Below, piece after piece: positions 38,343 to 49,693 of a stretch of DNA of 64,000 nucleotides. Source of the stretch: Rotaria sordida. Its lineage: Eukaryota; Rotifera; Eurotatoria; Philodinida; Philodinidae. The notes below the pieces were generated by a model. That model searched no databases. It saw nothing but the letters and a program-made list of their open reading frames with translations, and was not told the DNA's origin. Positions within the stretch are counted from its first letter, which is position 1; each line of letters starts with the position of its first letter. The position numbers were made by a program, and so were the translations under genes. The stretch spans positions 149,522 through 213,521 of the forward strand of contig CAJNOL010000101.1 of the NCBI GenBank assembly GCA_905250125.1, in the 5' to 3' direction.

Positions 38343-38647
38343 CTAGTTCGAACGTCAATGAGTCTTATTCACGATTCATTTGTTGGCCATGAACATGTAT
38401 AAAAAGTGATTACATATTAGCTCACATGTTACTTAGGACAGTCTCTTTTCTTTCCTCTATCTTTCTCTTCTCTTTCAATCATTTTGCTGGCATATGTCAG
38501 CAAAATAATTGAGAAAAAAAACAACAGAAAGATCGAACAAAAGAAAAGAGACTGTTCCAAGTAACATGTGAGCTAGTATGTGACCACTTTTTATATATGT
38601 TCGTAGCTAACAAGCAAATTATGAATAAAAATCATTGGCTTTCGACA
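38343..38647. repeat. ~305-bp palindrome with almost no loop
   Basis: Centred on CATATG at 38491-38496. TTTTGCTGGCATATGTCAGCAAAA forms the tip with one mismatch pair. CTCACATGTTACTTAGGACA (38421) is answered by the reverse complement of TGTTCCAAGTAACATGTGAG (38552). Arms are about 150 bp, well conserved near the centre and weaker toward the ends. Confidence 0.85.
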
Positions 38648-40489
38648 TATGAATTGCCTATTGGAGGAATAATAAAATTAATAGCAACAGAGTGCGATTC
38701 CATCATTTAACAATCTGTTCCTTTGGTAGAACGAAAAAATATCGAATATTATACTCGCGCTATATGAATATATACTATTGATATGTCGCCGTCGATTATG
38801 GATATTCTGATATATTATTCATACAATATTGATAGATGAGTGCGCTGAAGCTGTGTTAATAGCAGTTTTATTATTTTTTATCGTCATTTTGCGCTTTTGC
38901 TGTTCGTTTTTTTTTGTATTAAATTCATGCCATTGATGAATCATAATGTTTATTTCTTAGATCTTGTCATTTGATGACAAGTTATTCAATAATTCGATTT
39001 ATATTTACTTTTCACTTGTCAATGCTTAACTCAAACTTTAAATACAAGATAAAAAACAAATATATTGTTCATACCACTAAACTGTACTATTTTTATTTTG
39101 CTCACCTATCGAACATGCTTGAATTAGCACTAATATAATTTCCAATGTTTTCCAGTAATTATGAGAAAAGATGTTGTTTGTAACAAAATAATTCTTGAGA
39201 ATAATAAATCTATACTGCTCAAGGTATATTTCAATGAAGGAAAAATGAATAATATGTTATTCTCTTCGATCCATTTCTTGACTATAACATTTAAATCATT
39301 GGTTAGAATAGCACTTTTCATTATATAAGAAAGAATACCATTATGATCATATTGTTGACTAAAGAGCTAATAAATACTAATATTATCTACTAGTTTCTGA
39401 GAGACCTATTATATCGATAATAATTATATTTGAAAGTTTAACATCGAGACACCTTGTCTTCAAATCTTTTCCTACTGTATACTCTTACATTTTGACTAGA
39501 ATTCTTTTATGACATGTTGATCAACATGAGTTACATCATAGGTAAGGTAAAAATCAGCATATGTTTCATTTGAAGTTACTTTTTGCATTATTTCATACTA
39601 TTAATGTCTATTCCATTCTAATTGAGACTTTTTCGGTACAACTATGAAGGTGAAATCTAAATATTATGCCTATAGATTCTTCTCGTTCTCTTCTGATTAA
39701 TAATATAAAGATGAACGAACGTGATAGTCTTTATAAAAAAAAAAGAACATAATACATAGGTATATTATGAAAAAAAAACGTTTCAAACGTATGATAAACA
39801 GTTTCACATAATAATCTCATCAGATCCTTTAAGAATACATTGATTCTTATTAGCACTTATTCAATTCCGGTTGCCGGAATCACCTTCAGCTTCTATAAAA
39901 AGATCACCGGAATATGACTGTTGGAGACTTATTAAACATTATGTATCTCACTGGTGCAATCAAATTTATCTCGAACTATTTGATCTGAGAGAAAAAAAAA
40001 ACTTGCATAAATTTACTTAATTTCTAAAAAGAAGGTATCCTGTAGGATAATATAGATGAACAACAAAGTCATAGCCTATCATACATACTCGAATCAAAAC
40101 AGAGAAGAAGAAAAATATTTATGTAGAATTTCTTCTTATTACTGCCGGTATTATAACTATAATGCCAAACAATATTCAGAACCATACTCATGCTATATTA
40201 ATAATGAAAATGGGTTACATTTTTCAAATACACTATCAATGACTGGAAGTAAATCAATTATACGCCTTTTTGACTTCAACTCATAAGAAAAATTATTCGG
40301 TTGAATATTAGTTAAATTTTTTTTTTCTTATTAAAAAAAACAGTGTATTCATTCAAAACTGACAGCCTTATAGCATGAAAACAACATAAACCTTTGAGTT
40401 TTTAAGAAAACAAACCTCTATTTGTGTTTAATTCATTTCATTATGTACTATAAATCGAAGCAATCATTGCAAATTACAATGCTAAACAC
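38648..40489. other. No gene seen
   Basis: 1.8 kb of AT-rich sequence. Open frames at 39130-39321 and 40056-40286 have no domain, no splice context and skewed composition. No transposon ends recognised. Confidence 0.5.
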
Positions 40490-40915
40490 AAATTCGATCA
40501 CAAAATTTTATCTTTTTTAGAAAAAAATTCATAACATTCGTTCGAACTAATTTTTAGTTTCTGGAATAGATTAAACATTGCTCTATTGTATATTTCGGTA
40601 ATATAATCTTCTTCATATTTTTTCTTATTAGATCCGAATGATGTAATTTGTTTTGCAATTACAGACAATCTTTATATCGAAACAACTTTTTTTTTCCGAA
40701 GTTTCCTTACGATTTACCATCAATGATCGAATTAAAAATCTAAAAATAACTTTATAACGGTTGTTGCTCAATAAAGACTATCTAGTCTTGATTAAAACAT
40801 AATATGAAATAATAGAACAATGTTAACCCTATTGCAGAAACTACAACTTAGTTCGAATGAATGTTATGAAATTTTTTCTAAAAAGATAAAACTTTATGAT
40901 CAAATTTAAAATTCG
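40490..40915. repeat. ~425-bp imperfect palindrome
   Basis: Left arm TTTTATCTTTTTTAGAAAAA, CATAACATTCGTTCGAACTA, GTTTCTGGAATAG (40506-40570). Right arm on the opposite strand TTTTATCTTTTTAGAAAAA, CATAACATTCATTCGAACTA, GTTTCTGCAATAG (about 40890-40835). Centre near 40700. Confidence 0.85.
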
Positions 40916-41469
40916 GCGCTGTATATAGATCTAATGAGAATACCGGAGTTGATTGGATTGTAGTGTTCTGTTAAAATGACTTTTCTTGATTCCTGTTTCC
41001 AGGAGAAAAAAAGGATCCCATTTCTATAAGCAGAGATGAAAAGTTATGAGTAGGTTGACGATGTCTGCTTATTTCACTGTCACTTTTTTTTTCTTGTTCG
41101 GCAGTAACGCTGGCGATGCCTGAAAGCATTTAGCACTTTCTTTTCTGACGATAGCTATGGTTGAGAACGCCTAACATTTTTTTTTCTTTGCCGGCAATGG
41201 TAGTCGGCATATTTGAGAGATATTGTAAAGAAATTCTGTTCCAAGAACTGTTCTGATGGCAAAGACAAAAATAAGAGTAGAAAGAAAAAGACTAATATAA
41301 AATATTAGACAAAACCGTTCTAGAAAAATTACAGTTAGAATCATAAATTTTTAAAGTTCTTCATTGTATTTTTTCGTTTCGGTAACGATGACTTAACCAA
41401 CCAGTTTACAAACTCTAATCTATAGATTTTCGAAATTTCTATTACTGTTTTATTTTCTATGTTTGGTGG
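40916..41469. other. No gene seen
   Basis: Spacer between the palindrome and the hAT-type element. No coding feature recognised. Confidence 0.5.
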
Positions 41470-41618
41470 ATAGTATCCAGGGCTGCCATATCTTAATTTT
41501 CAAATGGGGTGTACCAGATTTCAAATGGGGTACTCTTAGGGTACATTTTTTTTACAATGGGATACGTCATTGAGGTACATAACTTTTTATTGAAATAGAA
41601 GGATTAATGTGGAAACAC

Positions 41619-42358
41619 TTAAGAGGACACCCCCCCCCCCTTTCCAGACCCAAAATTTTCAAATTTTTCATTTTTTGTTTTTTCTGCTCTACATGTGTTT
41701 TCATGTGCCCCTCTATCTACTGGTAACATTTTGAGAACTCAAATATAGCTCTAAAGCAAACATAAAATCGAAAACATAAATCGATTGCCGTAGGGGTATA
41801 GCACGATTTTTTCTTTCCTTCGCGGTTTTCTAGAAACCAGATTTTTCAGCAAAAATCTGCAGAATCGCCCCCGTTTCTCAGGAACAGTAAATCCGATCGA
41901 GCTGAAATTTTTTCTACAGATAGTAGAAACACTTTAGGGGGGCTACCCTTTTCTGTTTTGAAAAATATTGTACCGTTGAGTTTTGGCAGGCCTTACAAGA
42001 CAAGCACTATTCAAAAAAATATGGGTTTTTTAGGGTGCTCTTGGTATTTTGGCTTTTTTATTCGGACGGTAAGTGATAAAAAGAAACCAAAAAAAGTAGG
42101 CCCCCTAAAGTGTCTCTACTATCTGTAGAAAAAATTTCAGCCCAATCGGATTTACTGTGCCTGAGAAACGGGGGCGATTAGGGGGCCGATTTTTAGCCAT
42201 TGCAACCCCAATATTTCCTAGAAAGAAGCATTTGGGAATTTTGAGTCTATGACAACTTTTACTCTCCATATCGAGATCTATCAGCTGTGAAAGTTTCAAA
42301 TTTTTCTGATGAGCCGTTCTCGAGAAACCCCGGAAAGGGGGGGGGGGTGTCCCCTTAA
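41619..42358. mobile_element. Nested ~740-bp foldback element flanked by TTAA
   Basis: Inside the hAT-type element. Both ends show TTAA (41619-41622 and 42355-42358) next to inverted GRGGACACCCCCCCC tracts, then TTTCC. TTAA target duplication is the hallmark of piggyBac-like elements. The arms are long: CAGAATCGCCCCCGTTTCTC and CTGAAATTTTTTCTACAGAT on the left match the complement of ATCTGTAGAAAAAATTTCAG and GAGAAACGGGGGCGATTAG on the right. A diverged relative lies at about 50520-50880. Confidence 0.8.
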
Positions 42359-42752
42359 AAGAAACTGCTTTTCTATGAAACAACATAATATTCAATTTTT
42401 CTTTTTTAGAAATCAATTTCATTGTTGTTTTTTTAACACAATAAAACACTCTCAGTCTAATCATGACTTTTAGAAACAAATCTAAGTACTATCAAAATAA
42501 ACTATATAACATTTTTCATTAAAGCATACTAAATATTGAAATCAACTATAGTACTTTGGCGTCAAATTCAAGATGAAAACTTTTTTTTTCAGTTTTGATG
42601 TTTTTTACTTTTTCGTATTTTTCTATAAGCAAGAAACATAAAACAGCTACTGTATATTGTGGGTGTAGTTATAGAGAGACCACTACCAGCTACAATTAGC
42701 ATTATTTCAAAGAGTAACAGCTGTTAATAAACATAAATAATTATTCCTATAA

Positions 42753-42982
42753 TGTACACGTTCGGACAAAAGTCTTTTCCTCTTTACCTTTTTATGATGT
42801 CATACTTTGATTCAAATTTATTGCCAAATAGAGATATAATATGAGAGTCTTATTTCAGTATGGTGTACAGATCACACAGTAATAAAACTCTCATGTCATA
42901 TCTCTACTCGGTAATAAATTTGAATTCAAGTATGACAGCATAAACAGATAACGGGGAAAAGACTTTTGTCCGGAGATGTATA
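42753..42982. mobile_element. Nested ~230-bp MITE
   Basis: Second insertion inside the hAT-type element. CGGACAAAAGTCTTTTCC at 42763 is answered by GGAAAAGACTTTTGTCCGG near 42955-42973. The arms then continue through ATGATGTCATACTTTGATTC-like and AAATTTATT blocks to a short loop around 42870. The size and arms covering almost the whole length fit a MITE. Confidence 0.8.
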
Positions 42983-43986
42983 AATGTCTCTTATCTCATC
43001 TGGTTTTATTTTATTCCTCTGGTAAGCGTTTATTATAGTTTTACAGTTCTATAATAAACTTATACAGCGTAGCTATTATTTGCCAACAGAAATTTATTTG
43101 ATCATTCTAATTGGCTTATTTATGAAAAAAATGAACGTTAGTTCTGACACTAGTGCCCGTAATCCCAGCCATAGCGGTTTTTGCTTTGGTACTAATCGCA
43201 GACGGAAGGAGAAAAAACAATGATTACACATGCTCGCTAATACTACGATATTTTAATTAGCCGTTATCCTTTGTTAGAAGGATCTACAAATAATAGAATG
43301 GATGCAAATAAATAGGAAATAGTAGACGAAAAAGAATACAATAAAGACAAAGATGATGAGAGTAATACGGATACATAATATAACATTGAATAATCCTTTA
43401 ATGAACAGAAACCTTTCAAATAATACTTCTGAACTTAGAGACTATAGTGATTTTTAACCACTTAAGACATCATTTATCCAGGATAGTTCAGCCATGATCT
43501 GCATGGAATAAATACGTTTTAATACCTGATAAAACTTATGTCACACTTTTTTTGCACATATACTATTGTTTATTCTCTTTATACAGTCAGTTTGATGATT
43601 TGCTAATATTATTATATTATTATATAGTTCCAAGTGTCCCCTAGCAAACATTTGAGTTTGGTTGTAAAACAACAAAAATCATTGCAAGACAAGGGATTAA
43701 AAGATAACCCCTCACCTTACATTTGACGCCAAAGTACTATAATAATCATTGGTCGATTCTTCACCAGTATTGCGTATTATCAATGTTTCTACAGAGACAT
43801 GCCAAGTATTATAAAAAAACTATAATTTATTTGAATTCATAGACGAATTTATGACAGTAGAAATTCAAAAACTCAAATGGGGTATAAACGGTGTACCCCG
43901 GGGGTACAACTTTTTTTGGGGTGCAAAATGGTAAAATGGGGTACAGTACCCCACAATGGGGTACGTATGGCAGCCCTGATAGTATC

Positions 43987-46900
43987 ACTACCATACACTA
44001 GCTTTTAGTAATATTACGGTTTACACAATGTGGCATGGCTTCAAATTAAAATAAAATTATTATTGCAAATATAATTAGTTAATTACATGAAAATTTAAAA
44101 GCTTCTATGTAAATTAATCTTCATGTATATGAAAATAAGAGAGAAAAAAAAATATAGGAATGTCAACACCTAAATGGCCGTTTTTAAAGTTCCCATAGAA
44201 ATTCTCGTTTGCATTTTTGTGGAAAATTGGTTGGGTAAAAATCTTCATGTAGGACACTATTAGATTGTGATTCATGAGAACAATAAAATTTGCATGACAA
44301 AGGGTTCGATAAACTAAAACCAATGGCTACCAAATCGATCGATCCATTTCTAACATTAAACTCAACTAAACTCTGTGACAGATTTGTAACGAGTCTGATT
44401 CGACAGATTTTTATCGGTTGGTAAATGTTTTATAGATATATCATTTTTCACTGATAAAACTTGTTCAAAGTAAGTTTACTTGTTTTTATCAAAATAATAA
44501 AACAATGCCGTTTCAAGAACTATCAATTTTATTTACTTATATTTGTGCATACTGTTTTATTTCTTTAATCGAAGTATATTTTCATTTTTTTAAAAAGCAT
44601 CATCAAAATTATGTTTCTTGAGCTAAACTTATATCATATATATTTTGATAAAGACCAAATTAACGTTTGGATCGTCATTCAAAGAGAAACATTAGGTGTG
44701 TCTGAAAAGGCTGAATAAAAAAAGAATTCAACATTTGAAGTTTAGCAATCAATTGATGGATAAATTACTTTGATTTTCCGTGCTATATTTAGAACTATCA
44801 TATTTATTCTTGAGAAACCTAACAGATATAAACGATTATAACATAATATTTCTTGCTGAAAATTTCTAAAAACTGAATGTAAAAATAAAAACTCGACAGC
44901 ATTCGAATTTCACTCGACTGTGAAATGCAGTTCAAAGGTTGAATCCCGATTTTCGAAAAAAAAAACGAATATATCATAAAAAAGGAATAATCGTTTCTAT
45001 TATTATTTACATAACGCTTTTCTCCACGAGACATTTACACTTCACAGCAACGAATTTCTTTCCTTTCGCTTTTATCAAGAATTCGAATTATTCACATTTC
45101 TGTCAATCCACGGATCGAAAGTGCAATAGAAATTTAACAATAGACATAGTTAAATGCCATTACTACGAGATCTTTATCAATACATATCAATATGTTTCTA
45201 GAAGACACTATGAATTTATTGTTTAACTGTCTGTGTGATTTCCTCTCTATTATCAGTTATTCATACATCTCTGATGAATAAAAATGAATTTATCGAGCAT
45301 ACTGGCGTCTACTTTTTATGCCATATTCATTTCAATTATATTGACAGGCAAAAAACAATATAGTTCACACAAATTCGCCTTTTTATAAGAAAATAGAGTC
45401 TTCCATGGAAGATCTGACAACAGATGGTATCAATTCGATCTCGATATATATTGATCTTGTATGTCAAATAACATTTTTCTAACTTTTCTTTCTTGAAATA
45501 ATCGCGGAAAGAAAGTACAAGTTTCGATATGTTTCAATATAATTATCTTGAAGCTTGAAAAAAAATTGTGTTCACCAAAATTTGTTGCTTTTGGGCGTTA
45601 TTTCTAAGCAAACGAAACATTCTCCGCAGGATTGAAAAAAAAGGAATTGATTCGATCTCGATATTTTCATATCGCGTTTAAACGAGTATTTTCTGAATTT
45701 CCGTTTTCGAGATCATTGTGACACCAAATACAGATTTTAACTCATGAGAGATGATAAAAATAGTGTCAGTCGTCCACTAAATAAATAAAAAAAATAAAAA
45801 AAAAACAAGTATTTAAGAATTGTTTTAGATGTGACATAAATAAATTCTGTAATAGTTTTCTCTAGACTAGAATCAGGACATGAAAAACTGAAATCATTGA
45901 GAGTAGGAGTTGAACCTGGGACTCAAAATACAAGAACTTAATCCCATACATCTCTAGGAATAAGTGCTGATAGAGCTGGAAGTTTCTTAGACGTATGTTC
46001 CTTGACTAATAGTGTAATTCCAGTTAATCCATTCGTGGTCCATCTTATAGACCTATGATAAACTGCGTTGCCTTCGTTGTTACAAACCAGAGCGATAAAT
46101 TTTTTATCTTATTTTTCCTATACCTTACATCATCGCACCTAGATTATAATAACTGAAATAGATATAAAATAAAAAACAGACTTCTGTGTATATATATACA
46201 AGGTAAAAGTGATGAATATCGTATGTGTCCAAACCTACTCATAGTATTTCACTTGTAGTGATGTCCCATCTAACCATTATAATCTTAGTTGAGAATATTT
46301 TTTGACATCTCAGAAAACTTTCTCGTCAGTCCAGGAGGATTATAGCAGGACAATTTTTCTTGAAAGATAGCTCATGATTTCTGCTACAACCTTTATTTAC
46401 TAAATGTTTTAGTTGGACTTTTTGATTTTACGTTATGTATTAACTATTTCGACTTTTTAAGAATTATTTTCGTAGTATGACAATAGGTAGATGAAATTTT
46501 GACTGATCCTGTGAGGTATGAAAATTCGAGATAAGAAATCTCGTCCTATGGACTCACAACTTTTTATAACTACACTATCAAATAGAATAAAAACATTGAA
46601 TTTTATCGAACATATTTTTCAAAAAATACATACGTGGCTAATAAAGACTCGATATTGTGAAAGATAGAGAGGTTTTCCAAATTTTGACTTATAGAAAATT
46701 TAATTTTCAAATTGTTTCATGTGTATTAGAAAACTTAAATAATTCTTTATAAAAATCATATTACAAGATTCTTGCTGAAATGCATGATAGTCAAATGGTA
46801 ATAATTATTCATGATGACGAAAATTGTGATCTTTAAATTGACAAGTTTAACAAGTTTTGAACGTCTGAACCTTCTTTTGTTAATCTTAAACATATGAAGT

Positions 46901-48762
46901 TAATTTTTTTTTGTATCGAAATGTACGATCGATAGAATGTTGAATGAACTATTTATTTATGTATTGGCGTATAAAACTCTTTTGTTAGAAAAAAATAGTA
47001 GCAAAATACGTTTTATTAAAAGTTCTGAAGAGTCGACTTCAGAATAAATTCTTAACAGCTTTAGAGACTCAATACAATTGATATTAAGTATTACTAATAG
47101 AAGTCTAGACATCATATGATAAACAAGACAAGTTTTAAGAGATTATTGTTGTTAATCCAAAAACATCTCAAAATACTGACTGTTATTACGAATAATGAAA
47201 AGTATGATTTATCTTACGTGTAGAATAGGAGATCCAATAATGAGTAATATTTCGGCAAATGAAGACAACAAATATGATGAAAATTGCTAGGTTAAAGAGC
47301 ATAATAAAAATAGTTATAAACCGGTTCATTAAATAAATTCCTCACAGAATAGAAGTCCATGGGGTGCCTTTGTTTCGCAAGCTATAAGTTTAGAAGGAAG
47401 CTTGTGTTGCGATCCATTTTTTCATTAATTAATAGAAATATGCATTTTACTATACTTTTCATTGATTTGTATTCATCCTGTGTAAAATGAATCTCTATTT
47501 TCTCTAGGAAATTCTAATCTCGATCGCAGGCTTCTATTCTATGAAGGGTTTTAGCCATGGGGATACATTCCTCAAATATTATTATAACAGACGGCACACT
47601 ATATAAAAATAGTTTTTTTTTTCTTTATTAGACAGGATATGAGAAGACTACAAAACAAATGAATAATGTTTTCTGATATTCTATTTATTGATTACTACGT
47701 TGTCATTTATTAGAAATTGGAATGATTCAGAATTGAATTCTATCGAAATTTAAAATTGATTCGTTTTGTTCTCACGTTTACCTTATTAAATAAAAAAAAA
47801 ACATCATTGTAAAAATATGAATTACATAACGAAAAGAAAAATAACTTGAGTTATATTTAACAAGTATATCTTATTCTTTATCGCTAACAATAAATTTAAT
47901 TTAAATTATTAAGAAGCAAAATATAAATTTAACATAATATTTGAAATTGTTTGGTGATCTGGTTTTTTTTTATTCTATTTATTAGAAATCATTCAACAAA
48001 TTTCATCTTTCTCATTTTATTGAAAATAATTACTAAAATAAAAAAATTAAATTTATTTTTAGTTATTCACAACGCTTCATATGTAGTAGTAAGTATGTTA
48101 TTTTTTTTATTACTATACATAATCAAATTGTCGATCATATCTCACAGCTTTAATTATTCATATAAATGTAGTGTCCATTATTATCATAGGCAAATAATCA
48201 CGACATTTCGAGGTATTTATATTTATATTTTTTACATTAAAAAAACGAGTCTCATTTTAAGATGATTTAATGTTCTTGTTGACTAAAATATAAAATATGA
48301 ATTCTTGTTGGAATTTTACCAAATACGAAAAAAATTAATTTGCATTTCATATTTATGTTTTGATTGAAGTTTTATCCTTTGACCCATAAAAGTATTTTAT
48401 AATTCGAAACACGTGCTCCATGTTCTGATCACGTGAACGAACACGTGACTCGGATGTACTCTTTGTATGTCGAATACATCAAAACAACTGTATCTATTTA
48501 AATAAACTCTAATCTTATGACATAATTATATCATTATCATAAAATAGATGAAACAAAAAGAAAATGAACTGTTTATATATATTGCTTTTTATTTTGCACA
48601 TAAAATATCTTTAAGTTTCTATTTCGCTAACGTCATTGTGTAGTGTAATGAACAATACACACAAAATATCGAATACAATATCTTAACGAAGATCGCGAAT
48701 AAAAGCACGCTAATAAAAAAAAAAACAGACGAACAACAACAAAACGGAAAAAGAGAGCGAGA

Positions 48763-48801
<39 letters not shown>

Positions 48802-48823
48802 AGTTTATTTGTAATTGAATAAA
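43987..48823. other. 4.8 kb without a supported gene
   Basis: AT-rich DNA between the hAT-type element and the Grg1-like gene. Open frames at 44114-44323, 44939-45226 and 47951-48265 are low-complexity and lack splice partners. A degenerate tRNA-like B box lies on the minus strand at about 45905-45915. A TA run at 48768-48794 precedes the Grg1-like stop. Confidence 0.5.
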
Positions 48824-49108
48824 TTAATGCGTAGCTTTTTGTTTGTTTACTTCTTTGGAAGCAGCATGACCAGCTTCATCCACTTTATCTTTGCAATAAT
48901 CAATACCAGCTCCAACACGTTCACCAGCAGTATTGCTTGAATCTTTTGCTTTTTGTTTGTTGGCTTCAGCTGATGAACCGCTGATTACTTCCTAAAAAAG
49001 AAAACATACATACTGTTTAATCTCTTTTTTGAATAATTATAAAAAAGAAATGATACATACGCTAATTTTATCAGAAACAGCATTAGCAGTATTCTTGATA
49101 GTTTCCAT
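48824..49108 (-). CDS. Grg1-like small hydrophilic stress protein (fungal type)
   Basis: Two minus-strand exons, 49108-49061 and 48991-48824, give a 71-aa, highly hydrophilic, Lys/Ala/Glu-rich protein. It opens METIKNTANAVSDKISEVIS, has SSAEANKQKAKDSSNTAGER in the middle, and ends CKDKVDEAGHAASKEVNKQK then ATH. This layout (amphipathic start, EANKxxAKDSN, KVDExxHxxxxEVNKQ, terminal His) is that of fungal glucose-repressible Grg-1/con-6-like proteins. These are induced by starvation or desiccation and are LEA-like. No membrane segment or signal. Animal relatives are not known to me, so horizontal acquisition from a fungus is plausible; the intron shows it is domesticated. Upstream DNA (49109-49500) is less AT-rich and may be its promoter. 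Confidence 0.72.
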
Positions 49109-49693
49109 TTGTGAGTTTTATATTATTCGAATGAATAAACAGGCGATTTGTGAGTATAGAATGAATTGAAAGTTTGTATAAGAATATTTAAGCGGCAACT
49201 TGTGCTTTTATAGGATAATCATGAATCTATTTTTCTCTCTCTTTTTTCTCATTTTTTCTCTTATTCTCCTATTCGAGGGGCCTAAAACAAACAACCAAGC
49301 CCTTTTTTCTCTTGTTCATTTTCGAGAACATAGAAAAGCGCGAGCCAAAAAAAAATAACGAAGGAAGAAAAAACATACATCGAATCAACGAGAAGCACCA
49401 TTCATTGAGTTCACCGGGTCTATCATGATAAATAGTACGAAGGGCACATGGTGACGAGAGAAAAAAAAACCGAAGTGATGTGTTGGGGCTGTAACAAGAT
49501 AGCATAAATCATTCTATACTCTTTGCCCTCTCTATTTTTTCTGCAAGTCATGAATAGATGATAATGTAATGATGAGTAATAATTACTTTAGAAGCCTGAT
49601 CATGATGATAAGAACAACAATATGTATTAAACATCAATCAATTAAATTCAACAAAAAAATTAAAAAAAAAACCGAACAAAAGTACATGCTAAA
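49109..49693. other. Intergenic / presumed Grg1-like promoter
   Basis: 585 bp between the Grg1-like start and the GT32 stop. It includes a CT-rich tract (about 49230-49270) and a more GC-balanced stretch to 49500. The open frame at 49269-49505 minus is not supported by any motif. Confidence 0.5.

Larger units (their letters stand above)
41478..43978. mobile_element. 2.5-kb non-autonomous hAT-type transposon with 8-bp target duplication
   Basis: The left end is CAGGGCTGCCATA and the right end is the exact complement, TATGGCAGCCCTG (reading ...GTATGGCAGCCCTG to 43978 with one base between blocks). The 8-bp sequence ATAGTATC flanks both sides, at 41470-41477 and 43979-43986: a perfect 8-bp target-site duplication, as for hAT elements, whose termini also commonly start CAGG/CAGGG. 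Subterminal regions carry repeated GGGGTAC motifs on both sides. There is no transposase; the interior is AT-rich and holds two nested foldback elements. It is therefore a defective or hitch-hiking copy. Confidence 0.88.

Noticed and set aside
42105-42479. 124-aa open frame with a PPPPFRGFSRT segment
   Set aside because: It lies in the arm of the nested TTAA foldback; the Pro run comes from the C/G tract of the terminal repeat.
45898-45990. Possible tRNA gene or tRNA-derived SINE on the minus strand
   Set aside because: There is a good B-box-like GGTTCAACTCC, but the T stem pairs only partly, no acceptor stem closes and no A box sits at the right distance. At most a degenerate tRNA-like fragment.
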